From an uncultured Pelagibacteraceae bacterium (GTDB taxonomy: Bacteria; Pseudomonadota; Alphaproteobacteria; Pelagibacterales; Pelagibacteraceae): DNA of 64,000 bases. The position numbers and the translations under genes were made by a program. The stretch is taken from NCBI GenBank assembly GCA_902521005.1, contig CABYPZ010000003.1, positions 1 through 64,000 of the forward strand, given 5' to 3'. Below the pieces are notes generated by a model that did no database searches, was not told the DNA's origin, and worked only from the letters and a program-made list of their open reading frames with translations. This document shows positions 28,274 to 39,938 of the stretch, in pieces (position 1 is the first letter of the stretch; each line of letters starts with the position of its first letter).

Positions 28274-28294
28274 TGTTTTATCTAAAAGATTGTT

Positions 28295-28960
28295 TTATAT
28301 ATTAACTTTCCAATCAGTCTTAAATGTTACGTAGTTTACTTGAAGACATCTTCTTTCTTTTTTGATTTCTTTCTTCTCCATACCATGCCATGTATTTGGA
28401 CCACTTGAAAAAAAATAGCCATAGTTATCTCTATAAGGAAGTGTTTTAATTTTTTTTAGATCTGCATTATAAAAATCTGTACCAAGCTCTTCACTTTCTT
28501 GATGTTTGTTCACAAACAGTAAACAAGATACTAGTTTTTCTTTAATATCACAGTGTGGTTTTAGCCAAAATCCCTTTCTATCACAGATAACTTCTACTCT
28601 AACATATGAGTTTGACAGATCTTTTCCTATGAAACTTGAAATTTTTTGATGGGTATTTTTATTTTGTAGTTCATTTATAAATTTGGTTAACTCAGGAAAT
28701 TGTTTTGAATTATCTTGTGTAACAAAGCATCTAAATTTTAGAGCTTTACCTCCGTCCGAGATCCCCTCTCTAAATGTTCCCTCTCCACCATCTATTGCTC
28801 TAGTACCATCGTAATTGAGATTATGTTCAATTGGGTTTGCTATGTCTGCATTAATAATTTCATTTATCTGTTCATCTGTTAAAGGTCTGTTTAATTCCCA
28901 GTGATCAAATGGATCTTCATATTTTGTAGAATTATTTGATAATGAATTTAAAAATGACAT
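28295..28960 (-). CDS. 2OG-Fe(II) oxygenase-like protein
   Basis: 221 residues. I do not recognise a named family member, but the C-terminal half fits the double-stranded beta-helix dioxygenases. The iron-binding HxD is His136 and Asp138 in KPHCDIKEK, the distal histidine is His192 in NTWHGM, and the 2-oxoglutarate-binding arginine is probably Arg203 or Arg204 in KERRCLQVNYV. The N-terminus (about 20-75) has no assignable motif. The ATG follows the stop of the ELM1-family gene with no gap, so the two are almost certainly co-translated. The substrate is unknown; a cell-surface sugar or peptide is one possibility suggested by the partner. Confidence 0.65.
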   Translation of the reverse strand: MSFLNSLSNNSTKYEDPFDHWELNRPLTDEQINEIINADIANPIEHNLNYDGTRAIDGGEGTFREGISDGGKALKFRCFVTQDNSKQFPELTKFINELQNKNTHQKISSFIGKDLSNSYVRVEVICDRKGFWLKPHCDIKEKLVSCLLFVNKHQESEELGTDFYNADLKKIKTLPYRDNYGYFFSSGPNTWHGMEKKEIKKERRCLQVNYVTFKTDWKVNI

Positions 28961-29899
28961 TTATTTTATTTTATCTTTAATAATAGTAGCTATTCTTGAA
29001 GTTTCATTTAGACTTTCATAATTCCAAGTGGTTAGTTCTTCGCCCAATTCTTTTATAATGTTTAAATCTTTAAATAAACTTCTAAATTTATTAAATCTTT
29101 TATCATTTTTCCTAGGGGGTATCATTGCGACATAAACAGGTTTTCCTGTTAAAGCCGCCTCAGAAATCATTGAACTTGAGTCACACGATACCACTATATA
29201 TTTTGATAAAGCTAATGATGAAAGGTACGCTCTCTTATCTACAGTATCAATAATTAATCGACTTTTATTAAAATATTCTTTTGCAAAAGTTATTGTTTGT
29301 TTTGGTGTCCTATTCGAAGGAATGAAAATTAATTGTAAATTTTTTTCAATTAAATGTTTATTTATTTTAGAAAATATTCTAATTATATTTTCGTTGCTAT
29401 AATCATAATAATTTGTTGGACCCCCTAAAATTAAAGTAATTATATCTTTATTTTTTTCTAATTTATTTTCCAAATAATTTTTTTCCTTATTGATTTCATC
29501 TAAAGTTAAGTAGTGGATTGCGCCCTTAGAATTTATAACATTAGGTCCATTTAAATTATCGTGTTCTGGGGATACTACATAATCAAAGTTATTTGTTGAT
29601 ACTTTGGGGTTTTGAATATGAATGTTTATTATTTTTTTATTTGAGTTTTTTTTTAAATAAATTGAGGGTATTACACTTTTTCTTCCACATGATATTATTA
29701 TATCAAATTCTCTTTCTATTTTGTTTTTAAAAATAAATTTACTTACAGGTGTAAAGTTTGGTGGAATAAAATTCCAAAAACTATTTAATTCAACTTTTTC
29801 GTGAAAAAAATCTAAATCTAATGCTTTGGCCAATCCTTCTACTTGGCTAATCATGCCATGTAGTCCCTCTGTTAATAATAACCCTTTTAATTTGCTCAT
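28961..29899 (-). CDS. ELM1/DUF1022 family protein (putative glycosyltransferase-like)
   Basis: 312 residues. The pattern matches the family named after plant mitochondrial fission factor ELM1: GLLLTEGLHGMISQ at the start, IISCGRKSVIPSI (about 67-79), HIQNPKV, VVSPEHD, TLILGGPTNYYDYS and VVSCDSSSMISEAALTGKPVYV near 236-257. The two-domain layout resembles GT-B glycosyltransferases, but enzymatic activity in bacteria is largely uncharacterised. It is divergent from trxB with 21 bases between the starts, and its stop codon directly adjoins the start of the oxygenase-like gene. Confidence 0.8.
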   Translation of the reverse strand: MSKLKGLLLTEGLHGMISQVEGLAKALDLDFFHEKVELNSFWNFIPPNFTPVSKFIFKNKIEREFDIIISCGRKSVIPSIYLKKNSNKKIINIHIQNPKVSTNNFDYVVSPEHDNLNGPNVINSKGAIHYLTLDEINKEKNYLENKLEKNKDIITLILGGPTNYYDYSNENIIRIFSKINKHLIEKNLQLIFIPSNRTPKQTITFAKEYFNKSRLIIDTVDKRAYLSSLALSKYIVVSCDSSSMISEAALTGKPVYVAMIPPRKNDKRFNKFRSLFKDLNIIKELGEELTTWNYESLNETSRIATIIKDKIK

Positions 29900-29920
29900 T
29901 AATTACTATATAGCTTTGAT

Positions 29921-30865
29921 ATGAATCAAAATCCAACTAAACACACAAAAGTGTTGATAATTGGGTCAGGTCCCGCAGGATACACTGCTGCAGTTTACGC
30001 AGCAAGAGCAATGCTTCAACCAATAATGGTTTCTGGAATGGAACCAGGCGGCCAACTTACAACTACAACTGATGTTGAAAATTATCCAGGGTTTGCTGAA
30101 GTAATTCAAGGACCATGGTTAATGGAACAAATGCGAGATCAAGCGAAGGCTGTTGGTACAGAGATGGCAGAAGATCATATTGCATCTGTTAATTTAAAAT
30201 CAAAACCTTTTGAAGCAATTGGAGATGGTGGACAAAAATATACTGCTGATAGTATAATCATATCTACTGGCGCTCAAGCAAGATGGTTAAATATTGAATC
30301 AGAACAAAAATTTAGAGGATTCGGTGTTTCAGCATGTGCAACATGTGATGGCTTTTTCTTTAAAGATAAAACTGTTGCTGTTGTTGGTGGAGGTAATGCT
30401 GCAGTCGAAGAAGCAATGTTCTTAACTAAATTTGCGTCTAAAGTTCAATTGATACATAGAAGAGATTCTCTTAGAGCTGAAAAAATGCTTCAAAAAAAAT
30501 TAATGGATAACAAAAAAATTGAGATTATCTGGGATAGTGTTGTTGAGGAAGTAATTGGAGATAATGAACCAAAAAATGTTAAAGGCTTAAAAATCAAAAA
30601 TGTAAAAACAAATAAAATAGACGAATTAAAAGTTGACGGATTGTTCATCGCTATTGGTCATGATCCAGCAACTCAATTATTTAAAGATCAATTAGATATG
30701 GACCAAGAAGGCTATTTAACAACGAAAGCAGACTCTACAGAAACCAATGTTCCTGGTGTTTTTGCAGCAGGAGATGTAAAAGATAAAGTGTTCAGACAAG
30801 CAGTAACAGCTGCTGGAATGGGCTGTATGGCTGCTCTTGAAGCTGAAAAATTTTTATCACACTAA
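29921..30865 (+). CDS. trxB: Thioredoxin reductase (NADPH)
   Basis: 314 residues, the typical low-molecular-weight bacterial form. It transfers electrons from NADPH through FAD and a redox disulfide to thioredoxin. Features: FAD-binding GSGPAG (15-20), the redox CATC (Cys139, Cys142), NADPH-binding VVGGGNAAVEEA (about 154-165) and the C-terminal FAD motif GVFAAGDVKD. It may be co-transcribed with the small membrane protein gene 6 bases downstream. Confidence 0.97.
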   Translation: MNQNPTKHTKVLIIGSGPAGYTAAVYAARAMLQPIMVSGMEPGGQLTTTTDVENYPGFAEVIQGPWLMEQMRDQAKAVGTEMAEDHIASVNLKSKPFEAIGDGGQKYTADSIIISTGAQARWLNIESEQKFRGFGVSACATCDGFFFKDKTVAVVGGGNAAVEEAMFLTKFASKVQLIHRRDSLRAEKMLQKKLMDNKKIEIIWDSVVEEVIGDNEPKNVKGLKIKNVKTNKIDELKVDGLFIAIGHDPATQLFKDQLDMDQEGYLTTKADSTETNVPGVFAAGDVKDKVFRQAVTAAGMGCMAALEAEKFLSH

Positions 30866-30871
30866 AAAATT

Positions 30872-31285
30872 ATGAAATTAAATTGGATTATTTTTGTAAC
30901 CGGATGGATGTCATTCAGAGCAGTTGGATCGGGCTTGTTTTTATTTTGGATTTTTACTGAAAACGATCGTTCTGCGCCATCTGAGTGGATAGTTCCTTTT
31001 GTGGGTGACTTTATTATCGGGATAACTGCTTTATTTTTAGTTTACCACATTATAAAAAAACCAAGTGCTATCTTATGGGGTCTGTTACTATCATGGAATG
31101 CAGTTGGTCTATTTGATTTAATTGGGGCAATAGATGTCAGCTTTGCTGCTCCTTATGGACCTATACCAGAAATAGGATTTAATGAATTAACAGTAAGATC
31201 TATTTTAATTTTAAATACTTTATTACAGATTTCTTGTATTTATCTATTATTTCAAAAAGATATAAAAGATTATTTTAAATTTTAA
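30872..31285 (+). CDS. Uncharacterised membrane protein with about four transmembrane segments
   Basis: 137 residues, unrecognised. Hydrophobic segments lie at about 5-27, 42-61, 67-88 and 107-129, separated by short loops including FTENDRSAPSEW and DVSFAAPYGPIPE. No catalytic motif is visible. It starts 6 bases after trxB and ends 8 bases before an SDR reductase gene, so it is probably in an operon with both. Base composition is like the neighbours, which argues against recent transfer. Confidence 0.75.
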   Translation: MKLNWIIFVTGWMSFRAVGSGLFLFWIFTENDRSAPSEWIVPFVGDFIIGITALFLVYHIIKKPSAILWGLLLSWNAVGLFDLIGAIDVSFAAPYGPIPEIGFNELTVRSILILNTLLQISCIYLLFQKDIKDYFKF

Positions 31286-31293
31286 AAAATTAA

Positions 31294-32316
31294 ATGTCAG
31301 AAAAAGTATTACTTACTGGTATTAGCGGATTTATTGCAAAACATGTTGCTATTGAATTACTAAATTCAGGTTACGAAGTTTTAGGTACTGTTAGAAATTC
31401 AAATTCAATTGAACAAACAAAAAAAACATTAGAAGAAAATAATGTTGGAATTAATAATTTATCTTTTGTAGAATTAGATTTATTAAAAGATGAAGGCTGG
31501 AATGAAGCTGCAGAAGGCTGTAAATATATCATTCATGTAGCCTCTCCTTTCCCTCTAAAAGTTTCAAATGATAGAGAATCGCTTACTCCAGCTGCAAAAG
31601 ATGGAACTTTAAGAGTTTTAAATGCAGGAATAAATGCAGGAGTTGAACATTTTGTTAAAACTTCTTCCATTGTATGTATGTTCCGAAAACCAAACAGATC
31701 TAACCCGTATACATTTGGTGAAAATGATTGGACCGACTTAGAGTGGAATAAAACTACAGATTATTTTGTCTCTAAAACTAGAGCTGAAAAAGCTGCTTGG
31801 GATCTTATGGAAAGTAAAGGTCTTAAAAATAGTTTGACTTGTATCAATCCTGGATTTGTTTTAGGAGATTTTTTAAATGAAAAAACCTGTACTTCAATGG
31901 AATATGCAAAACAATTACTTCAAGGAAAATATCCAGCCGCCCCAAAATTTTCAGTAATGATATCTCACGTAAAAGATGTTGCTAAAGCACATGTTCTATC
32001 TTTAAATAATAAAAGAGCTGGAGGCAGAAGATTGATTGTTGGATCTGAAGTAAGAAGTATTCTTGAATTATCACAGATAATGGCCAAAAATATTCCAAGC
32101 CATGCAAAAAAACTTCCTAAAAGAGAATTGCCTAATTTTATGGTTAAACTTCTAAGTTATATAGACACAAGTGCAAAAACTATGGTTCCTGATCTTGGAC
32201 TAAAAATGCAAACAGACCAAACATACGCAGAAGACATTCTTCAAATGAAATTCACGGCATCTGAAATTGCAGTTATTGATGCGGCAAAATCTGTAATAAG
32301 ACTGAATTTAGCCTGA
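31294..32316 (+). CDS. NAD(P)-dependent epimerase/dehydratase family reductase (extended SDR)
   Basis: 340 residues. The N-terminal dinucleotide-binding motif is TGISGFIAKH (8-17) and the catalytic tyrosine/lysine pair is YFVSK (about 147-151). The layout resembles dihydroflavonol 4-reductase-like aldehyde or ketone reductases (CINPGFVLGD, VKDVAKAHVLSL). The substrate is unknown. The 3' end overlaps the convergent reductase-like gene by 9 bases. Confidence 0.88.
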   Translation: MSEKVLLTGISGFIAKHVAIELLNSGYEVLGTVRNSNSIEQTKKTLEENNVGINNLSFVELDLLKDEGWNEAAEGCKYIIHVASPFPLKVSNDRESLTPAAKDGTLRVLNAGINAGVEHFVKTSSIVCMFRKPNRSNPYTFGENDWTDLEWNKTTDYFVSKTRAEKAAWDLMESKGLKNSLTCINPGFVLGDFLNEKTCTSMEYAKQLLQGKYPAAPKFSVMISHVKDVAKAHVLSLNNKRAGGRRLIVGSEVRSILELSQIMAKNIPSHAKKLPKRELPNFMVKLLSYIDTSAKTMVPDLGLKMQTDQTYAEDILQMKFTASEIAVIDAAKSVIRLNLA

Positions 32317-32964
32317 AGTTATTTCAACTATTTCATCAGACTCAAAAATAGTTTTTCTTAAATTTTCGTTTGCAATTTTTATCATTGCTTTTGCAACTTT
32401 TTCTGAATTAATTGGTTTCATTTTTTTTAAAGGTCCCAAAAAAAATGGAGATATTAATTTAAAAATAAATATTCCAATTTTTTCTCCTATCCTTTTCTCT
32501 TTTCTATCCCCTATCAAAAAGGAAGGTCTCATTATTCCAAGTGTTAAAAAATTTAAACTTTTTAATTCCTCTTCAACATCCCCCTTGTTCTTAAGGTATG
32601 CCCCAGAGCTCTTTGGGTCAGCAAAACCAGACGAAACATAAAGAAAAGAATTAATTGAATTTGACTTTGCTATTTGAGCAATTTCAACAGGTATATTATA
32701 TTCAATTCTTCTATATTCATCTTTATCAGGAGCACTTTGCTTTGTAGCACCTATGCAAAAAAAACAGTCATCTCCTTTAATGTCATCTTTATGGTTCTGT
32801 AAGTTATTGAAATCCGTTTCAATGACTTCTATTTTTGGATCACTAATTTTTGGCTCCGAACGAACAAAAAGCTTAACTTTACTATAAGAACTGTTTTCAA
32901 TTAATTGTTTGGTAAGATGACCGCCAATTAAACCTGATGAACCAAATAACAGGGCGGTCTTCAT
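32308..32964 (-). CDS. NAD(P)-binding protein, atypical SDR (HTATIP2-like)
   Basis: 218 residues. The N-terminus has a Rossmann loop GSSGLIGGHL (8-17), followed by the acidic FFCIGATKQSAPDKDEYRRIE, then FLYVSSGFADPKS and GIMRPSFLIGDRKE, a pattern seen in HTATIP2-like and related atypical short-chain dehydrogenases. No classical YxxxK catalytic pair is obvious, so it may bind the cofactor without acting as a classical SDR enzyme. It starts just after the aminotransferase stop on the same strand, with one base between. Confidence 0.8.
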   Translation of the reverse strand: MKTALLFGSSGLIGGHLTKQLIENSSYSKVKLFVRSEPKISDPKIEVIETDFNNLQNHKDDIKGDDCFFCIGATKQSAPDKDEYRRIEYNIPVEIAQIAKSNSINSFLYVSSGFADPKSSGAYLKNKGDVEEELKSLNFLTLGIMRPSFLIGDRKEKRIGEKIGIFIFKLISPFFLGPLKKMKPINSEKVAKAMIKIANENLRKTIFESDEIVEITSG

Positions 32965-32965
32965 G

Positions 32966-34177
<1,212 letters not shown>

Positions 34178-34201
34178 TTATTCTAATACGTTGTTTAATA
34201 T

Positions 34202-36376
34202 ATGGAAAATACTTATCAAGATTTAATTACAGATATTCAGAGTAAAAATCCAAAAATTAGTGGAAAACTTGAAGGTGGCAAAAAATTTAAAATTAAATCA
34301 GATTTTAAACCAGCGGGAGATCAGCCAGGAGCTATAAAAAAATTAGTCAAAAGTGCAAATAAAGGTGAATTTAACCAAGTCTTACTTGGTGTGACTGGAT
34401 CTGGAAAAACCTTTACTATGGCTAAAGTCATTGAAGAAACAAATAGACCGGCATTAATCTTAGCTCCAAACAAAACCCTTGCAGCTCAACTTTATGGTGA
34501 GATGAAGGGTTTTTTTCCAGATAATGCTGTGGAATATTTTGTTTCATATTATGATTATTATACTCCTGAAGCCTACGTACCAAGATCAGATACTTACATT
34601 GAAAAAGAAGCATCAATTAATGAACAAATAGATAGAATGAGACACTCAGCAACAAGATCTCTTCTTGAAAGAGATGATGTTTTAATTGTTGCAAGTGTTT
34701 CTTGTATTTATGGGCTTGGATCAGTTGAAGCATATAGCAAAATGACTTTAACACTTCAAAAAAATTACGACTATAACAGAGAACAAATAATAAAATCTTT
34801 AGTTGCACTACAATATAAAAGAAATGATCAAAATTTTTTCAGAGGGACGTTTAGAGCACGAGGAGAATATCTAGAGATTTTTCCATCTCATTTAGAAGAC
34901 AGAGCGTGGAGACTTAGTTTGTTTGGAGATAAATTGGAAAAGATAGAAGAGTTTGATCCTCTGACTGGAGACCAAATAAGAGAACTTAATTTAATTAAAA
35001 TATATGCTAACAGCCATTATATAACTCCGAAACCAACTGTGGAACAAGCGGTTATTAATATTAAAAAAGAATTAGAGATTACTCTAAAAAAACACAAAGA
35101 ATCAAATAAACTTTTAGAGGCTCAAAGATTAGAGGAAAGAACTAAATTTGATTTAGAAATGATTGAAGCAACAGGTTCGTGTGCTGGTATTGAAAATTAT
35201 TCTAGATTTTTGTCTGGTAGAAAACCTGGAGAACCACCTCCTACTTTGTTTGAATATTTTCCAGACAATACTTTAGTTTTTGTTGATGAATCTCACGTTA
35301 CAGTTCCACAGTTAAATGGGATGTTTAAAGGTGATAGATCTAGAAAAAGTACTCTTGCTGAATATGGTTTTAGACTTCCATCTTGTATGGATAATAGACC
35401 ATTAAAATTTGAGGAGTGGGACATGATGAGAACTCAAACGATTTTTGTTTCAGCTACACCTGGGCCTTGGGAATTGAATCAAACAAAAGGCAAATATATT
35501 GATCAAGTCATAAGACCTACTGGATTGATAGACCCAAATGTTGAGATAAGACCAGCAAAAAATCAGGTAGATGACTTAATGCACGAGTGCAAAAAAGTTG
35601 TAGAAAAAAATAGTAGAGTTTTAGTTACAACTTTAACAAAAAAAATGGCTGAAGATTTAACTGAATACCTTCATGAAAATGGAGTAAAAGTTAGATATCT
35701 ACACTCTGACATTGATACTTTAGAGAGAATAGAGATTATGAGAGATTTGAGACTAGGTGTATTTGATGTGCTTGTTGGAATAAATTTATTAAGAGAAGGT
35801 CTTGATATTCCAGAGTGTGCATTAGTTGGAATATTAGATGCAGATAAAGAAGGTTTTTTAAGATCAGAAACTTCGCTGATACAGACAATTGGAAGAGCAG
35901 CACGAAATATTGAAGGAAAAGTAATTTTGTATGCTGATAAAGAAACTAAAAGTATTAAAAAAGCAATTGAAGAAACTGACAGACGAAGAAAAATTCAATT
36001 AGATTATAATAAAAAAAATAAAATTGATGCAAAATCAGTTAAAAAAGAAATAAGTGACATTTTAGAAAGTGTGTACGAAAAAGATTACGTAAAAGTCAGT
36101 GAGGGTTCAAATATTGGTGGAAATCTTAAAAAACATTTAAAAGCACTTGATAAAAAAATGAAAGATGCTGCTTCTAATTTGGAATTTGAAGAGGCTGCAA
36201 AAATAAGAGATGAGATACGAAAATTAGAAAGTACAGAATTAGAAATTACTTTAAATCCAAAAATAAGACAGTACGATGTAAAAAATAAACTTTACCCGAA
36301 AGGTAGATCAACTATGGGTAGGCCTGGCACTAAAGTTACTAAAAAAAGAGATAAAAAATGGAAGCAAAAAAAATAA
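34202..36376 (+). CDS. uvrB: Excinuclease ABC subunit B
   Basis: 724 residues. UvrB is the damage-verifying helicase-like core of nucleotide excision repair. P-loop GVTGSGKT (63-70), the beta-hairpin region [12 protein letters not shown], helicase motifs including DESHV and [10 protein letters not shown], and a C-terminal UVR domain ([17 protein letters not shown]) that contacts UvrC. The N-terminus is about 25 residues longer than in E. coli, and there is a basic tail. No alphaproteobacterial SOS box (GAAC or GTTC repeats) is seen in the short upstream region. It overlaps the next gene by 19 bases. Confidence 0.98.
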   Translation: MENTYQDLITDIQSKNPKISGKLEGGKKFKIKSDFKPAGDQPGAIKKLVKSANKGEFNQVLLGVTGSGKTFTMAKVIEETNRPALILAPNKTLAAQLYGEMKGFFPDNAVEYFVSYYDYYTPEAYVPRSDTYIEKEASINEQIDRMRHSATRSLLERDDVLIVASVSCIYGLGSVEAYSKMTLTLQKNYDYNREQIIKSLVALQYKRNDQNFFRGTFRARGEYLEIFPSHLEDRAWRLSLFGDKLEKIEEFDPLTGDQIRELNLIKIYANSHYITPKPTVEQAVINIKKELEITLKKHKESNKLLEAQRLEERTKFDLEMIEATGSCAGIENYSRFLSGRKPGEPPPTLFEYFPDNTLVFVDESHVTVPQLNGMFKGDRSRKSTLAEYGFRLPSCMDNRPLKFEEWDMMRTQTIFVSATPGPWELNQTKGKYIDQVIRPTGLIDPNVEIRPAKNQVDDLMHECKKVVEKNSRVLVTTLTKKMAEDLTEYLHENGVKVRYLHSDIDTLERIEIMRDLRLGVFDVLVGINLLREGLDIPECALVGILDADKEGFLRSETSLIQTIGRAARNIEGKVILYADKETKSIKKAIEETDRRRKIQLDYNKKNKIDAKSVKKEISDILESVYEKDYVKVSEGSNIGGNLKKHLKALDKKMKDAASNLEFEEAAKIRDEIRKLESTELEITLNPKIRQYDVKNKLYPKGRSTMGRPGTKVTKKRDKKWKQKK

Positions 36377-37113
36377 TCATTACTGGTGGAGCTACGAGAA
36401 TTGGTGCGGCTATAGCTCAAAAATTATCAGGACATAATATCGAAATATTAATTCATTATAATAAGTCCAAACTAAAAGCTGAAGCTTTAAAAAAAAATTT
36501 ACAAAAAAAAGGATCAAAAATTTACCTATTCAAAGCAGATTTAAGCAAAGAGGTAGATTTAAATAAACTGGTAAAATTTGCAAAGTCCAAATTAAAATAT
36601 TTTGATTGTTTAATAAACAATGCTTCATTATTTGAAAATGATAAGTTAGAAAATTTTACATCAGACAGCTGGGGTCAGCATTTAAGAACAAATTTAAGAA
36701 CACCAGCACTTTTATCTAAAGAGTTTTCAAAAAACATTAGAGGTAAAAATAACAATATAATTAATATTATAGACCAGAGAGTATTTAAATTAACTCCTTA
36801 TTTTTTTTCTTATACTATAAGCAAAACTGGACTTTATACTTTAACCAAAACAAGTGCTATGAGCCTATCTCCCAATATAAGAGTAAATGGTATTGCACCA
36901 GGGCCGACGATTAAAAATAAAAGACAATCTGAAAAGCATTTTAAAAAACAATACTTATCAACACCTTTGAAAAGGCAAGTTGATGTAGATCAAATTTGTA
37001 ATGCTGTTGACTTTTTTATAAAAAATAGATCTATTACAGGTCAAGTTTTAGCTATAGATAGTGGACAAAGCTTAAACTGGCAAACTCCAGATATAATGGG
37101 AGGAAAAGAATGA
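36358..37113 (+). CDS. Pteridine reductase-like SDR (FolM-like)
   Basis: 251 residues, a classical short-chain dehydrogenase: [12 protein letters not shown] (9-20), INNASLF (about 86-92) and the catalytic YTISK. The arginine in GGATRIG replaces the acidic residue found in NAD-specific enzymes and is typical of NADPH-dependent pteridine reductases, as is the end [12 protein letters not shown]. The next gene, overlapping by 4 bases (ATGA), is FolB-like, which supports a role in dihydromonapterin or folate reduction. The start overlaps uvrB by 19 bases. Confidence 0.82.
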   Translation: MEAKKIIITGGATRIGAAIAQKLSGHNIEILIHYNKSKLKAEALKKNLQKKGSKIYLFKADLSKEVDLNKLVKFAKSKLKYFDCLINNASLFENDKLENFTSDSWGQHLRTNLRTPALLSKEFSKNIRGKNNNIINIIDQRVFKLTPYFFSYTISKTGLYTLTKTSAMSLSPNIRVNGIAPGPTIKNKRQSEKHFKKQYLSTPLKRQVDVDQICNAVDFFIKNRSITGQVLAIDSGQSLNWQTPDIMGGKE

Positions 37114-37535
37114 AAAAAAATAATCTAAAAATTGTAAAAATTGATAAAATAAAAAAACTTTTTAATTATGAAAAAAAGGTTTTAATTAAGGAATTAGTTT
37201 TAGACCTAAAACTTGGATATTTTGACTTTGAAAAAGAAAGAGATCAAAAAGTTAAATTTAATTTAGAAGTAAACTATGAAGATAAAAAACCTTCAAATGA
37301 CAAAGATTTAAAATCAATTGTCAATTATGCTAAAATAGTAAAATTAATTAAAAAACTTGCTAAGAATAAGCACTATAACTTTCTTGAAACTTTAGCTGAA
37401 GATGTTTTTGATGAACTTTTCAAAGATAGAAGAATAGATAAAATTACACTTCAAATTGAGAAATTAGAAATAATGAGAGATTGTTCGTCAGTTGGAATTC
37501 AAATTTCTAAAAAAAGAAGCCATGATAAGCTCTAA
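37110..37535 (+). CDS. folB: Dihydroneopterin aldolase family protein (FolB-like)
   Basis: 141 residues. The FolB core begins after an N-terminal extension of about 22 residues: [31 protein letters not shown], then [12 protein letters not shown], and [14 protein letters not shown] with its conserved glutamate. It would convert dihydroneopterin to 6-hydroxymethyl-dihydropterin in folate synthesis or act as an epimerase. The pairing with a pteridine reductase supports a pterin role. The end overlaps uvrC by 14 bases. Confidence 0.82.
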   Translation: MKKNNLKIVKIDKIKKLFNYEKKVLIKELVLDLKLGYFDFEKERDQKVKFNLEVNYEDKKPSNDKDLKSIVNYAKIVKLIKKLAKNKHYNFLETLAEDVFDELFKDRRIDKITLQIEKLEIMRDCSSVGIQISKKRSHDKL

Positions 37536-39357
37536 TCTTGGAAAAGAAGTAATTAAAAAAGAATTACCATTAATACCAAAACTTCCTGGTGTTTATAGAA
37601 TGTTAAATTCTAAAAACGAAATTTTATACGTCGGCAAAGCTAAAAATTTACCAAATAGACTTAAAAGTTATGTTACTGAAAAAAATCATATTATTAGAAC
37701 TGAACGAATGCTATCTCAAACTAAAAGGATTGAAATAACAAGTACATCTAATGAAAGTGAAGCATTACTTTTAGAAGCAAACTTAATTAAAAAATATAAA
37801 CCTAAATTTAATATTTTATTGAGAGATGATAAATCTTTTCCATTTATTTTCATTGGAAATGAAGATAAGTGGCCTCAAATTAAAAGACATCGAGGCAAAA
37901 AAGATAAGAAAGGATTTTTCTTTGGTCCATTTGCATCAGCTGGATCAGCAAACTGGACAATAAAAATGATACAAAAAATTTTTCATTTAAGAGTTTGTGA
38001 TGATACTGTTTTTAAAAACAGAGAAAGACCGTGTATACTCTACCAAATTAAAAGATGTTCAGGACCTTGCGTAGGTTACATTAAAGAGAGTGATTATAAA
38101 CAGGATGTTGATGATGCAATAGAGTTTGTGTCAGGTAAATCTAGAAGAATCCAAAAAAATCTTTCCAATCAAATGGAAAAAGCAAGTGACGAACTTGACT
38201 TTGAAAAAGCAACTATTTTGAGAGACAGAATCAAAGCGCTTAATATTATTCAATCATCTCAAAGAATAAATGAAGCTAACTTAGTGGAAGCAGATGTAAT
38301 TGCTGGATATAAAGAGTCTGGCAAAACTTGTATTCAAGTGTTCTTTTATAGATCAAAACAAAATTGGGGTAACCAAGCTTTTTTTCCAAAACATGATCCT
38401 GATGAAAATTTAAGTGAAATATTAAATTCATTTATTACGCAGTTTTATGAAAACAAAGGTGTTCCTTCATCAATAATACTATCTGAAGAGATAAAAGAAA
38501 AAATTTTAATTGAAAAAACACTTTCTCAAAAGGAAAATAAACAAATAAATATTTCAGTTGCAAAAAAAGGATCTAAATTAAAGGTTATTGAACAGGCAAT
38601 AAAAAATGCAAAAGATAGTTTAAATAGAAAACTATACGAAAGCCAAAATAATAAAGAACTATTTGAAAGTGTTGCCAAGAAATTCAATTTAGAAACTAAT
38701 ATTAATTTAATTGAAGTATATGACAACAGTCATATACAAGGCACTGACAGTGTTGGTGCATTAATTGCATTTGGTGATGAGGGGTTTGTAAAAAAAAGAT
38801 ATAGGAAATTTAATATAAAAATTAAAAAAAATGAACAAGACGATTACGGGATGATGAAAGAGGTTTTAAACAGAAGATTTAAGAGAGCAATTCAAGAAAA
38901 GGAAAACTTTTTATCCTTTCCAGACTTAGTTTTAATAGATGGAGGCAAAGGTCAATATTCGACTGCTAGAGAAGTTTTAAATGAACTTGGACTTCATGAT
39001 TTGCCAATAATTGCGATAGCTAAAGGAAAGTTCAGAAATAGTGGAAACGAAACTTTTTTTCACAATGGAAAAGAATATAAATTCCAAAAAAATGATCCTA
39101 CTTTATTTTTTTTGCAAAGGATTAGAGATGAGTCGCATAGGTTTGCGATTAGTGCTCACAGAGCTAAAAGAAAAAAAGGTATTAGCAAATCGCTTTTAGA
39201 TCAAATTGAAGGTATAGGATTTATCAGAAAAAGAGCATTATTAAACCATTTTGGCTCTGCTAGAGAAGTAGAATCAGCTAGTTTAGATGAAATAAAATCT
39301 GTAGAAGGAGTTGAAGAAAAAGTTGCAAAAAAAATATATAATTTTTTTCACGAATGA
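37522..39357 (+). CDS. uvrC: Excinuclease ABC subunit C
   Basis: 611 residues from the ATG at 37522; an upstream in-frame ATG at 37492 would add ten residues inside folB. The chosen start gives the normal length. UvrC makes both incisions in nucleotide excision repair. Seen: GIY-YIG domain ([22 protein letters not shown]), the UVR motif ([16 protein letters not shown]), the RNase H-like C-terminal nuclease ([26 protein letters not shown]) and a helix-hairpin-helix tail. It overlaps pgsA by 4 bases, the same uvrC-pgsA link seen in E. coli. Confidence 0.97.
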   Translation: MISSNLGKEVIKKELPLIPKLPGVYRMLNSKNEILYVGKAKNLPNRLKSYVTEKNHIIRTERMLSQTKRIEITSTSNESEALLLEANLIKKYKPKFNILLRDDKSFPFIFIGNEDKWPQIKRHRGKKDKKGFFFGPFASAGSANWTIKMIQKIFHLRVCDDTVFKNRERPCILYQIKRCSGPCVGYIKESDYKQDVDDAIEFVSGKSRRIQKNLSNQMEKASDELDFEKATILRDRIKALNIIQSSQRINEANLVEADVIAGYKESGKTCIQVFFYRSKQNWGNQAFFPKHDPDENLSEILNSFITQFYENKGVPSSIILSEEIKEKILIEKTLSQKENKQINISVAKKGSKLKVIEQAIKNAKDSLNRKLYESQNNKELFESVAKKFNLETNINLIEVYDNSHIQGTDSVGALIAFGDEGFVKKRYRKFNIKIKKNEQDDYGMMKEVLNRRFKRAIQEKENFLSFPDLVLIDGGKGQYSTAREVLNELGLHDLPIIAIAKGKFRNSGNETFFHNGKEYKFQKNDPTLFFLQRIRDESHRFAISAHRAKRKKGISKSLLDQIEGIGFIRKRALLNHFGSAREVESASLDEIKSVEGVEEKVAKKIYNFFHE

Positions 39358-39938
39358 ATTTTAAGATACCAAATTACCTAACCATAGGAAGAATAATAAT
39401 AGTTCCTATATTTGTGTTTACGTACTATTTGCCAGGTATATATGGAGATATTCTACCCTTTGCATTGTTTGTTATTGCTTCTTTCACTGATTTTCTAGAT
39501 GGATTATTGGCTCGAATGTATAAAGAAGAGTCTAAGCTTGGAGAATTACTTGATCCAATTGCAGATAAAATAATTGTTGCAACTGCGCTGATATTACTAG
39601 TAATGGATAATACAATTAAAAATTATGAAGTAATTGCAGCTATTATTATTCTAACAAGAGAAATATTAATATCTGGATTAAGAGAATTCTTAGCTAAAGG
39701 AAAAATTAAATTACCTGTTTCAAATTTGGCAAAGCTAAAAACTTTTCTACAAATGTTTGCTATAGCAACTTTATTAACAGGTGAAACTGGAAATAAGTTT
39801 TTAAATTTTCAAGACTATAATGCTCAGACAATTGGGATTATTCTTTTATGGCTCTCAGCCTTTTTGACTCTATATACTGGTTACGAATATATAAAAAAAG
39901 GAATTGACCATGCCATATCTGAAGATAATAAAAATTAA
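39354..39938 (+). CDS. pgsA: CDP-diacylglycerol--glycerol-3-phosphate 3-phosphatidyltransferase
   Basis: 194 residues with four to five membrane segments. It makes phosphatidylglycerol phosphate, the first committed step to phosphatidylglycerol. The CDP-alcohol phosphotransferase motif DGxxAR(x8)GxxxDxxxD is complete: Asp49, Gly50, Ala53, Arg54, Gly63, Asp67, Asp71. The start overlaps the uvrC stop (ATGA). The stop shares the tetranucleotide TTAA (39935-39938) with the convergent ilvE stop. Confidence 0.96.
   Translation: MNFKIPNYLTIGRIIIVPIFVFTYYLPGIYGDILPFALFVIASFTDFLDGLLARMYKEESKLGELLDPIADKIIVATALILLVMDNTIKNYEVIAAIIILTREILISGLREFLAKGKIKLPVSNLAKLKTFLQMFAIATLLTGETGNKFLNFQDYNAQTIGIILLWLSAFLTLYTGYEYIKKGIDHAISEDNKN

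Noticed and set aside
34428-34808. Minus-strand open frames opposite uvrB
   Set aside because: They fall wholly within the conserved uvrB core and show no family features.
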